Source: Hyaloperonospora brassicae (taxonomy: Eukaryota; Oomycota; Peronosporomycetes; Peronosporales; Peronosporaceae). From it: a stretch of DNA of 64,000 bases. Of this stretch, positions 13,556 to 23,138 are shown in pieces. Location of the stretch: the NCBI GenBank assembly GCA_947650285.1, contig CANTFL010000028.1:202570-266569 (forward strand), read 5' to 3'. A program made the translations under genes and the position numbers. The number at the start of each line of letters is the position of its first letter. Positions within the stretch are counted from its first letter, which is position 1. The notes under the pieces were generated by a model. That model did no database searches. It was given only the letters and a program-made list of their open reading frames with translations, and was not told the DNA's origin.

Positions 13556-13598
13556 CTGGTCATTGGTTGATATCATCAAGATATCAACCAATGACCAG
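13556..13598. repeat. Perfect 18-bp inverted repeat at LTR break
   Basis: Arms 13556-13573 and 13581-13598 are exact reverse complements around a 7-nt spacer. The right arm lies in the truncated LTR of element A. The left arm runs up to the point where LTR similarity ends. In the intact LTR copy (around 21150-21195) the corresponding left arm is not perfectly complementary. Confidence 0.9.
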
Positions 13599-13722
13599 AC
13601 TCTTTGGTCGACCCTTCAATATCACCGCTTCGGTGATATTGTTTAAAGAATATTCAACTTCATATTATTTATTGTCACTTTCTTTTAAAGTGACACTTCC
13701 ATGTAACGGGCTGCCCGTTACA
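13563..13722 (-). repeat. Truncated 3' LTR of element A
   Basis: About 160 bp match the outer part of the right LTR (about 21155-21319), including the terminal tgtaacggg palindrome whose edge is at 13722. The remaining LTR is missing, and the break falls at the 18-bp inverted repeat 13556-13598. Confidence 0.85.
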
Positions 13723-13853
13723 TCACCCCACTTAACTGATAGTCACCGTGTGACTATCGAAAATTATGGCGGCCACCCGTTGGGCGCCATTGGGACAGGG
13801 AGCACTTGTTGGTCAGTTCCGTTCATAACTCAACCTGATATCGCATAGTTACC

Positions 13854-15457
13854 ATGTCTATGCGGGGTTACTCAAGGCACACAGAGTCTGTGCCTGTGCC
13901 AGCTTCTGCGGCAGACGATTCGTCGTCTGCTGCTCCTTCTTCGCCTGCAGCAAGAGGTGCTACAGGTGCACGCGGTAGAGCACCGCGTGCGCAAGATGAC
14001 CCCGACATTGAGGTCATCTACTCTGGCGAGTCAGACGTGTCTGACTCGGGCAATGCTGCAGAGGCGTCTCTCTCACCGGCGACGCCTCAGTGCTCGCCAA
14101 GACCACTGCCGAACGAACGGACTCGTGAGTTGCAACACAGTTCATTGGGCAGTGATGACGAATCTGATGATTAGTATGTTTGCTCATCACCGCAATCAGC
14201 TCGTGGTTCTTCGCACGAGCGACTTGACGATGAAGCAACCCATCGTCATACTGACAACCGTGGTACCAACAAAGGTACCACCTTGAAGCGTGATGAGCTG
14301 AAGCCGTGGCGTTTGCCCGAACGGCTCATCAATAGCTTGTCTCACGAGACAAGCCAACACCATCGAATACCCTTATTCGATGCGACTGAGCTTCACGGGT
14401 TTAATCCCAGAGCGAGCAACTTTCGCGCTGAGGAAGACTTTTATCTCGATTTCTTCCTTAGACATCGATGGTACAACAGCAACTAAAAGCGTGACAAAGC
14501 CTCGCTTTTGGCTGCGTGGAACGCGTTCGTCCAAAACGTAAAGATTTTGGACGAGAAGGGTGGCTCAAGAAACTTGAGGCGACACGCCTCAGGTTCGAAA
14601 AGCGAATGCCAACCGGTGCCAGTTACCGGTTGCACTGTTTGTCGAGTGAGGCAGACATTCCTTGCCTCACATGGGGAGAACCTTGTGCGAGTTGTGTTGA
14701 CAACTCGTAGCGTGCACATAGGGACGTGTATTCCCTAAGTTCGCCCTAAGGAAGGGCACACATCTCGGAGGAGATGCGTGACGCGATTGCAAACTTGCAA
14801 TCCGTATATAAGCGCCAAAAGCGCGTGTTTACCGATGGGCCCGAGGACTCATCGGATGGATCTCGTCATACTGGCGGACGAGACCTTCAATATCCATCAA
14901 CAGCTGAGAGCGGGGCTCCCAGCTGTTTCAAGAGGGTGAGTACCCCCGCCACTGGACGAGGTAGCTCGTCCTTGATCCTGAATCGTCACGGTAATTCAAG
15001 ATACGCTCCACTAGAAAGCGTTGATCACCGTGAGCACCCACCAAAGGATGTGGTGGAGGAGGAAAGACCTCCTCCAGATGATTCGGTTCACCATCTCGAC
15101 CCTTACGAGATGAATCGCGCAATCGATGAATTGCGCGATGACTTGAAGCACGAGCGCGACCGGCGCTACGCTTCGACTGATACCGTGCGGAAGAACCGCA
15201 AGGATCACGAGGATGATCGGGCGAGGGATCGCGCCAATTATGCCACAGCGCAGCTTCAGGTCGAGCGGGATGTCCGCTCTCTATTCGGCGAGCTGGCAAC
15301 AGCTAGCGGGGAGATATCTCGGTTGAGTTCCGAGGTATCATATCTGCGCGACCAGACGGATCGTCTGGAGCGCGAACGCAAGAACTTGATGAATGTTCTT
15401 GAACGTGGGGGCTATCTTCATCGGAAGAAGAAGGCTCGTACTGACAATACGGCCTGA
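13854..15457 (+). pseudogene. Opposite-strand ORF of element A
   Basis: Plus-strand open segments 13854-14174, 14283-14486, 14516-14710 and 14774-15457 line up with a matching set on the opposite strand of element B. The starts are 132 bp (A) and 133 bp (B) inside the 3' LTR, and both begin MSM. The first part is Ser/Asp/Glu-rich. The middle has a well conserved FRAEEDFYLD...FLRHRWYN block and later a CASCV segment. The C-terminal 200 residues are charged and predicted coiled coil. In-frame stops at 14172, 14484, 14708 and 14747 and a one-base shift near 14540 break it. The last 600 bases lie antisense to the end of pol (chromodomain), so both strands would code there. Function unknown. Confidence 0.7.
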
Positions 15458-18400
15458 GCCTCCCCACGTAAAACGTGGGATGCGTGCGCATCTTACGTGG
15501 TAATCCGAGTGTGTATGCATTGCCCTTGCGATGCAACACTCGAAATGGCCCAATGTACTTCGACAGTAGTTTACTACTGCCGACACTAGTGACGGCATGT
15601 CCAGGTAAGTTTACCGTAGACAGTAGTACTAGGTCGTTAACTTTAAATGAAAGAACATTTGCTCTTCCATTCTTGTCTGCGTTCCGTTTCTGAAGGTCCA
15701 CCGCATTTGCGATGGAGTCCTGAATGAAACGGACTACCGCTTTTCGAGTCAGCAGGAAGTTCTCTGCTGACTCTTTGTTTTGTCTTTCAGTGCGCTTCGT
15801 GCGCACTGCTAAGATATTGTTCTCTTCTTCAGCGAGGTTGTCTTCTTCCTCGCTGGAATAATCGTTGACGATGCTGAATATACCAGCATCGTCATCATCA
15901 TCCGAGTCAATAATGGCGTCATCGCTATTATTGAGGTGACCTTCTTCATCGATGTCGACTTGATCGACATCGGCATCATACGTGACGACGTTAGCGTCGA
16001 CACGTGATGAGCAAGATCCAGAACGGTTTGTGCTCGAGCAAGTCCCTCCCCCCTTATTTAAGAGTCACACTCTAGAAGGGCGGGCACACGTGGATGTCGT
16101 AAGCCATTCACGTAAAACGGTGTGTGCTGTGTGGAAGCATGCACTGAATTATTGATGGCGAATTCCACCATGGGTAGTAATTCGCTCCAACTCGGAAACG
16201 AGTGGACATATCCTTGAAGGATCTCTTCGAGGACACGGTTCGCACGTTCCGTCCGACCATCTGTTTTGGGATGGTCAGAAGTAGACATCTTCAATCGTCT
16301 TCCCAATGTGCGGAACACGGTTTGCCAAAATGCCGCCGTGAACCGAGGGTCACGGTCGGATACGAGTTCACGGGGTAACCCGTGGAGTCTAAAGACCGTG
16401 TCGAGAAAGACACGAGCACAACCTTGAGCCTTGATCGACTCAGGTACAGGAGCAAGATGGACCATCTTGCTGAATCAGTCAACAAACACAATAATACCTT
16501 TGTTTTTGTGAGCGTCTTCGGGAAAACCGAAGACGAAGTCCATTGAAACGGACTGCCAGCACTCTGTCGGAACAGGCAGAGGATGCAATGGCGCACGGGA
16601 TGAAGGACTAGGCTTCACCCGTTGACAAACCTCGCAAGCACGTATGTACTTGCGGACAGACTGATACTGGCGTGGCCAGTTAAAGTCACGACTTACCGTG
16701 AGGTAAGTCTTTTCTCTACCACGATGGCCGCCTGTTGGGGCATCGTGACACACATACATGATGCGTGAACGCAAATCATGATGAGCGGGTACGACGACAC
16801 GAGGCGTTTCGTCGGCAACAGCTGTATAGTACAGCAATCCATTGCGTGTACTATACCAATCCGATGAGGATCGGTACAAAGCCGGTAAATCCCTCATGAA
16901 TTTACTGGATGGATTCACCAGATGATCCATCAATCGCAGAAGATCCTTATCTTCCGCGTATGCCTTTCGTACGTCGTCAAGTAAACTTGAAGACGGGACA
17001 CTGACTGACAGTGTCGCAACAGTGTGCTTATCCTCACTGTTGAATTGTACGTCCGGCTCGAAATCGGGCCGGCGAGAAAGCGCATCAGCGACGTCATTGA
17101 GTCGTCCTGGTTTATACTCCACGGAGAAGTTATACTCCGCGAAGAAAGACAGCCACCTCGCCATCATTTCCGAGAGGTGTGGGCTATTTACGGCCGTGCG
17201 TAGTGACGCATGGTCCGTATAGACAACAAACGGTCTATCTCCCAAGAGATAGACGCGAAACTTAGCCAGTGCATATTTCATGACAAGGAGTTCCTTTTCA
17301 TGCACTGGGTAATTGCGCTCAGCTGCTTGCAGCTGACCCGACTGATAATAGATGACGCGCTCCGCGCCATCTGCGTCGAACTGCATTAACGCACAGCCGA
17401 TTGCAAAATCGCTGGCGTCACAGACCACATACAATGGTCTGTCCTGATCTGCAATCGCCAAGATTGGCGATTGCATCAAGCTTTGCTTGATACCCTCAAA
17501 GGAACGCTGGCACTCATCGTTCCATGACCACTTCACATTTTTCTTGAGCAAGCAAGAAAGATGAACAGTCATCTCGGCGTAGTTGCGCGAGTACTTGTGC
17601 AAGTACGCCGCTAGGCCAAGGAACTTCCTTAGTCCCTTGACATCGACTGGCACCGGCCAGTCGGTGATCGCCTTGATCTTTTCGGGATCAGAGCGTACGC
17701 CGTGTTTACCCACGATGCACCCAAGAAGTGGTATTTCGCTAGCCGCGAATATACACTTCTTGAGGTTGGCGTACAACTTATGCTTGCGCATAAGTTGAAG
17801 AACCTGACGAACGTGAGTTCAATGAACTTCAACGTCCGTCTTTCCGTCCAAAGCCCGGCTATGGACGAGCACATCGTCGAAGTAACTCGGTGCGAAGTCT
17901 CGCACCGATCTCAACAGATTTGATACACATATGTTGAAAGTAGCAGGGGCATTGCTCAACCCCTGTGGCATCACTAGCCACTCCCACAGCATCCCGCTGG
18001 GGGTACTCACTGCCGTGAACGGGACGTCCCGTTCACGCATGAGGATCTGATAGAATCCATCCATCAGATCCATGGACGAAAATATGGTTCTCTTTGACAT
18101 ACCATCTATGATTACGTCCTTCCTCGGCATCGGCGTCCAAGTCGATACCGTTGCAGCATTCAATTTGTTGAATGCGTGCACTATCCGCCACCCTCCTGTG
18201 GCCTTTCGCACACAGAAGGTCGGAGAGCTGAGAGGGGATGTTGATTCCCTCACATGGCCCGCTTCTAAGCGATCTGCAAAGAACTTGTCGATCGTTAGTA
18301 ATTGTTCACGAGGCAGTGGCCACTTCTTAATGACACAGTACTTCGAGCCCGGTCTGAGCTCGATCTCGTGTCGAGTGCCTTTGTCCCTAGGCAACTCGCA

Positions 18401-19743
18401 AGGTACGGATTCAGGGAACACATCACTGAATTCGATCAAATCCTTGTACAAAGGATTTGCCTGAAGTGACTCCCAGGATTGAGACGTGTATCGCTCAATC
18501 CGAGTCTTCTCATCGAGGACACTTTCGTCGATCGATGAGTTGCTATAAACCCGTTCGTTCTCAGCAAATACTGTTGCCGACCGAATATCAGCCACATACT
18601 CATCCTCTGTAACGAGTATGCAGATTTGCTTGACTTTGCCACTACGCAGATCGCGCAAGAACCGTTTCGGTTCTAGCGTTGGCAACTGAGTTATCTCCGA
18701 AGTTAACTTCGGAGGCACAATCCGATCAAGCGTACAAGCGCCTACGCTTGATCCGTCACTAACCAAGACGTTCAACGTCTCGGTTACTTCCTGGGAGCTT
18801 CTTTCCACAGGTTGCTGAAGGCCTAATACTTCAGCAAGTGACTCTTGAGTAATTCCTTCCTCAAGTACGTGATGACTTATTCCCTCGACGTCTTTCGACT
18901 GTGGCTGTGCAACCACAGTCAGGGACCGATCCTCTACGGTCGACTCTCCAGTCGACCTAGGATTTCCACGTTGCCCTTTGGGGGCAACAGGTTTCTTCTG
19001 TCTAAGATGCTGTCCGCTAGGCATGCATCCATGTCCCGGTCCACTCGACTTATTCGAGTGGTGGACCTTCGGCGCCGCCTGTACTTCTGTACAGCCGCCG
19101 GGAGCTTGCTCCACAGTGTAGTTATCAACTACACTGTGATCCTGTGCAGTCGTGCAAGCGACCGTACCGCAAGTGAGGCCATAACACTCACTCGCAGAAC
19201 ATCCACACGCTTGTGGACGCTCCAAGATGTTCATCAGATGGTCATCTGATGAACATGTGGCAGGCATCTTCATGGATCGATGCTGCCAGCTCACCCTTGG
19301 CTCGTACTTTCTGAGACAAGGTAATCCCAGGATGGCATCAATTTTGTCATCCATATCTAGTACGATAAAGTCATCATCGCACTGTTCGCCCTCCAACGTG
19401 TAGTGGATTCCTACTACACGTTTCTCAACGGTAATCGATGCGCCTGTTGCAAGGCGCACCGTCATTCTCGTGAGGGGAATGTCGCGCTCAACGAACTTTA
19501 CCCGACGACCCTCTAGTGACTGGCGTCGAACAAAGTTGTTCGACGCCCCACATTCTACTAGGGCACGAAGTGACAAATCATTTGTCGCTTCCAACTTCAA
19601 GGTGATGAGCGAAACGTCATCACCAGGTGCAGAGACACACAATGATTGTGTATCTGGAGCAACTTTCGTCAAGAGATTTGAAAATTCTCTTGAGGTTGCT
19701 GGACCAGTAGGGCGCTCTGCCCCTACTGACCCCGACCATTTTT
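14829..19743 (-). pseudogene. pol: pol of element A: PR-RT-RNaseH-IN-chromodomain
   Basis: Reads on the minus strand. The protease region has VECGASNNFV, where the family has Asp before the small residue and Gly, so the catalytic Asp is replaced by Glu; ILGLPCL follows. The RT has FSSMDLMDGFYQ and YFDDV. A frame change occurs at about 17790-17819. RNase H has VVCDASDFAIG and VADALSRRP. Integrase has the HHCC zinc region (CEVCQ) and D, D, E residues in SMDFVFG, SDRDPRFTAAFW and TERANRVLEE. A stop at 16472 splits integrase, a stop at 15303 precedes the tail, and another (about 14913) sits inside the chromodomain at SYLVQWRGYSPS. The conserved final stop is 14829-14831. Dead as it stands. Confidence 0.92.
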
Positions 19744-19744
19744 T
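19705..19744 (-). promoter_or_regulatory. Probable gag-pol -1 frameshift signal (A)
   Basis: On the minus strand the heptamer A AAA AAT (19738-19744) sits in the gag frame just before the gag stop (19723-19725). After a 9-nt spacer comes an 8-bp perfect hairpin (arms 19721-19728 and 19705-19712, 8-nt loop). The pol frame is -1 relative to gag and is open through the slip site. Slippery site, spacer and stem match the known layout of eukaryotic -1 frameshift signals. Confidence 0.72.
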
Positions 19745-20879
19745 GATGGTCCGTCTCGCTGTTGCGGCTTCGCAACAGCTCTGGACCCACGCCCATTGCC
19801 CTTTCTGGCAAATGGTCGTCCATTTCGCTCTGTACTGTTTGGTCCTGGGCGTGGAGCACTACACTCGTATGCGAAGTGCCCTATCTTCTGACAGTGATTG
19901 CATCTCTGCAATCGCTTGTTGTTTGAAGAGCGAGGTCTCTCGCTCTCAACATAACAGAGGTCAATTGGTTCTGGACCTCCGATCTTTTGTCGTCTTGGTG
20001 GACGATAAGAGTTTGAGCTAGCATGAGCCTGTCTCATGCTAAAGTCTTCCTGTTCCGCGGCTGATATCGCATCTTCCAGCGTATTCAGCTCAAGGCGGAA
20101 CAGGTGGCTCCTGACGGGCCCTTCTGCGAGCCCTTGCATGAACACCGTAATCAACGTGTGTTCATGGACTGGGTTAGCAGTCATACTACTCGCGAGGAGT
20201 CGTATATGCTGTGCGTAAGCGTGCACATCACGCTTATCCTGCTTGAGCTCTGAACGAGCTCTGAACGAGCCCTGAACTCAGCCCGTGGCGGCTCAAACGT
20301 TTGTCTGAGCCGGGACTTGAAGTCATCTAGCGACCTAAACACATTTGGGTCGCTACTCTCGAGCCCCAGGGACCAAGTTTTGGCACTCCCTGCCAAGTGG
20401 GTCTGAGCAAATGTGAGTTTCATTTGCTCATCTTCGACGCGACGAGCCCTTAGGGCTCTGTCGAGTTCGACAAACCACATTAACAGGGAGTCTTCCGGGA
20501 CTCCACTGTACTTGGAGATGTCAACTTTCATGACCTCGGGACGACGCGCATGCGCCGTACCGCCCACAGCAGCATGGAATTGCTGCTGTCTCAACAGCTC
20601 TGTCTGTTGAGCACCTAGTTCTCTCAACTGCTCGGCCTGTTGAGAGCCTTGCTGGTGAAGCAAGGCTACTTTCTCCCTTTCGGCGACAAGTTCATGTTGC
20701 ATAAACTTGGCTATAGCGGCATGTTGTTGGTCTCTGTCTAGAGACTCCAACATGGCGCTAATGGAGAACTCGCCCACGGTAGAACTCATTCGTTCTACCG
20801 CACCCCATTCGATGTCACTCAAATGGGTAAACCCTTCACGCGTGGCGTGAAAGGTTTCTTCGTCATCCACCATGTTCAT
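19723..20879 (-). pseudogene. gag: gag of element A
   Basis: Starts at ATG 20879 soon after the primer site. The first frame runs to 20181 and contains the usual capsid-type stretch (MWFVELDRALRAR, AKTWSLGLE, FEPPRAEFRARSEL). An 11-base tandem duplication around 20245-20275 shifts the frame. The second frame (19723-20226) has YAQHIRLLASSM and the zinc knuckle CNHCQKIGHFAYEC, then ends at a conserved GRGQ-stop just after the frameshift signal. Without the duplication the two parts would be one gag. Confidence 0.9.
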
Positions 20880-20909
20880 GTTGGATGCTGCGGTCCTTGG
20901 AAGGACTAC

Positions 20910-20921
20910 AAAGTGCTACCA
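20910..20921 (-). other. Primer binding site of element A
   Basis: TGGTAGCAC on the minus strand begins 2 nt after the 5' LTR. It resembles the TGGTAGC primer sites complementary to the 3' end of initiator methionine tRNA in yeast Ty elements. Element B has the same site. Confidence 0.65.
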
Positions 20922-20923
20922 GG

Positions 20924-21319
20924 TGTTACGGGGCACACCCTTGCGCGAACTTAACGCAAGGGTTTTTGGTGCCCCGACAGACGTACACGAGGCGAACGAG
21001 GAAGCGTAGGATAAGGAAAAAGTAAAACTGTTGTATTAATATAATTAAGTCTTTTTGCTACCGTCTCTCTGTTTAACCTGACTTAATTATGTTAATATAA
21101 CTGAGTGTATGGTGACGTCTCGTCACCACTCATTGCGCGCGTCTTGCGGCGATTGGTGGGTTGATATTATCAAGATATCAACCAATGAACAGACCCTTTG
21201 GTCGCTTCACCAATATCACCACTATTGGTGATATTGTTTAAAGAATATTCAACTTCATATTCTTTATTGTCATTATCTCTTCAAATGACAATTTCCATGT
21301 AACGGGCTGCCCCGTTACA
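20924..21319 (-). repeat. 5' LTR of element A (396 bp)
   Basis: On the minus strand it starts TGTAACGGGG at 21319 and ends CCCCGTAACA at 20924, with TG...CA ends. It contains serial inverted repeats: 21211-21221/21226-21236 and 21269-21274/21284-21289, plus the terminal palindrome. Confidence 0.88.
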
Positions 21320-21816
21320 TGCTACCGTCGAAGTCTCGCAGTGCATGCATCATCTGCTAGATCCGTGGCAGAGCTCGCAAGAAGTAACCGATAGTTGACG
21401 GACTACTCCTAATCTTTACTATGACCTCTTCTTTATCATACGAACCTTTCCGTTTGCCGAGTCGGTAGCACTTGAGAGCACAGCCTCGCACTAGGTCTTG
21501 TACCGTCAACGGTACATGCGTGAAGCCAGATAACAACATCGAAGAAACGATGATTCTAGGAGATAGACATTGCCGGTAACAGTGTGCCTGGTACGGTATC
21601 GATACGAGTGAGCATGTTTTCGTGCACCCAGCCAGCCCACACTTGGGTATCTGCTCCACCATGACGCATCCCATTTACTACACACATGCTAACATGTGGT
21701 GTGCTCGAGTACGCACTCCATGCACGCACAAGTAGCCGGCCAGCGCCTCGTCTGCTTCCAACCACCACTGCAAGGCCCAAGCTGTAAACGACATTATATA
21801 GCAAAGTATTTACAGG
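21320..21816. other. Intergenic
   Basis: Flank between element A and the small basic-protein gene. No recognisable coding features. The frame at 21357-21674 (-) has no family signal. Confidence 0.4.
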
Positions 21817-22221
21817 TTACTCCTCGTCTTCCTCCACGTCCATCGCAGCCGTCTCGCTACTGGCGTCGCCTTGCGCCGTTTCCGACTCCATCGTTGCAAT
21901 GTCTTCGTTGGTGACCAGCCCACTATCGAGCAGCTTTTTCTTCTCCGCTTCCACGTAGATGCGGTGGCGCTTGGCGTCCTTCTGCTCCTTCTTCTTCGAC
22001 TGCCGGTGTTTGCGCAAGACCGTGTGCTTTCCCTTTTCCAGCAGCCCCACTTTTTTCTGGTTGCGGATCTTCGCGCGCTTCTTCTGCAGGAGTTTCACCT
22101 TCTTCTTGTTCATCGTCTGCACTGCTTGGCCGTTCGCGCCCATGTTTGCTGCCCGTCCTGCTACTGACTGACGCACACTCTTCGAGTCTTTCTGTCGCTT
22201 GGCCAGCAGCGAACTGCACAT
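21817..22221 (-). CDS. Small Lys-rich basic protein, unknown
   Basis: Single frame, 134 residues from ATG 22221. The middle is very basic and likely helical (KKKVKLLQKKRAKIRNQKK, then a KHRQSKKKEQKDAKRHR stretch). The C-terminus is acidic (MDVEEDEE). This charge pattern is common in nucleolar and ribosome-assembly proteins, but I do not recognise a family. It lies next to ribosome-related genes on both sides. An upstream exon ending at a GTAAGT-type donor near 22273 is possible, with the acceptor at 22207, because TGTGCAG overlaps the start codon. In that case the start would move. Confidence 0.6.
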   Translation of the reverse strand: MCSSLLAKRQKDSKSVRQSVAGRAANMGANGQAVQTMNKKKVKLLQKKRAKIRNQKKVGLLEKGKHTVLRKHRQSKKKEQKDAKRHRIYVEAEKKKLLDSGLVTNEDIATMESETAQGDASSETAAMDVEEDEE

Positions 22222-22601
22222 AGTGACGGGTGGTCACCGCAGACAGCGGTACATTTGTGGTACAATCGTACTTACGAAAGCATCAAGGACCGTCGTCGAA
22301 CGCCTTTGACAACAATGTTGTCGAGGCTGCTTACGATCGGTGCAAATCTAATGCACTGTCGATGGAGGAAGAGGATGCTGACCTTTTCAACCGCAAAACA
22401 ATCAAAGACAAGACTCAACTTTACTCTCGTGGCGGTACAGCTGTCTCTTGCAGACTGAATTGCAGGCTACAGCTAACGGAGACACGTCGTGCCACTGCAA
22501 TGATCCGCGGTCTCTCCACGCTTGTCTGTAAGAGCACCAGTGCTTTGAACAAGACGGCGCCGCGACGTCTTCGCTGTTGCGGGACCAGAGCTTCTGCCTT
22601 C
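22222..22601. other. Intergenic with an unexplained plus-strand frame
   Basis: Between two minus-strand genes. A plus-strand frame from 22263 to about 22440 has protein-like composition (VVEAAYDRCKSNALSMEEED) but no start, splice pattern or family match that I can defend. It may be an upstream exon region of the basic-protein gene read backwards. Confidence 0.35.
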
Positions 22602-22874
22602 CTACTTCTTCGACCGCTTGCCTGCGCCTTTCTTGGGAATCGACTTGCCCCGTCGCTTCATCTGGTCGAGTTTGGCAAGTCGCTCGTCTCGCAAAATCTC
22701 ATAGTTGGGGTCGTCCCCGCCGAGACGCAGCAACAGAGGCTTGTTGAACCAGGACGCCACCTTGTCGCCCCTGAGCTGCTTGCTGATGACCTTGTTGCCG
22801 GACGGCGTGTGGCGCTGCGGTAGGCGCTGGAAGATCTTGCGGCTCAGGTCGGCCAGGTGCTGCGAAGTCGCCAT
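22602..22874 (-). CDS. MRPS33: Mitochondrial ribosomal protein mS33
   Basis: 90 residues from ATG 22874. The frame is open further upstream, but the family begins with the segment LADLSRKIFQRLP, so the internal Met is preferred. It shows the family signature: a short helix, then NPNYEIL-like GDDPNYEILRDE, LDQMKRRGKSIPKKGAGKRSKK with the conserved PKKGxGKR tail. It is a component of the small mitoribosomal subunit. Divergent from RPE with 264 bp between the start codons. Confidence 0.88.
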   Translation of the reverse strand: MATSQHLADLSRKIFQRLPQRHTPSGNKVISKQLRGDKVASWFNKPLLLRLGGDDPNYEILRDERLAKLDQMKRRGKSIPKKGAGKRSKK

Positions 22875-23138
22875 CGAGCTGTGCCACTCGCTTTCTTGGT
22901 GTGTGGCCAACTGTGCGGCGCGTCTCTCTCGCTGTTGTGATTGGATAAAACTCGGTGCGGACCTCCAAGACAGCCGAACTCGGCTGAAAAGTACTTTTTT
23001 GTCCAGATTTCTACAAGACGTTCGTGTGTAGCCATCACGTTCCGCGGCCACTCATCGATCCTTTGTCCATCTTACTGCGTGGCCCGCGCCAGTCGCAGCG
23101 TCTTCACTCCTCCAAGCTGCTTTTCGTACCCCGCGATC
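22875..23138. promoter_or_regulatory. Shared promoter region mS33/RPE
   Basis: 264 bp between divergent start codons. An attgg (inverted CCAAT) lies near 22939. No TATA box at a convincing position on either side. Confidence 0.45.

Larger units (their letters stand above)
13563..21319 (-). mobile_element. Ty3/gypsy retrotransposon A (degenerate)
   Basis: Order on the minus strand: 5' LTR (20924-21319), primer site, gag with a CCHC knuckle, then pol with protease, reverse transcriptase, RNase H, integrase and a chromodomain, and a truncated 3' LTR (13563-13722). A chromodomain after integrase places it among chromoviruses. It is defective: frameshifts in gag and after the RT active site, plus stops inside integrase and the tail. 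The left LTR has lost about 230 bp, so no target duplication can be tested. An extra broken ORF lies on the opposite strand between integrase and the 3' LTR. The coding DNA is unusually rich in short hairpins. It is clearly related to element B. Confidence 0.93.

Noticed and set aside
14928..15299. Separate minus-strand gene
   Set aside because: It is in the same frame as the integrase tail and contains the chromodomain, so it belongs to pol of element A, after an in-frame stop.
22230..22823. Plus-strand gene of 197 codons
   Set aside because: Its second half is antisense to mS33. Only the first part looks protein-like and it lacks a credible start.
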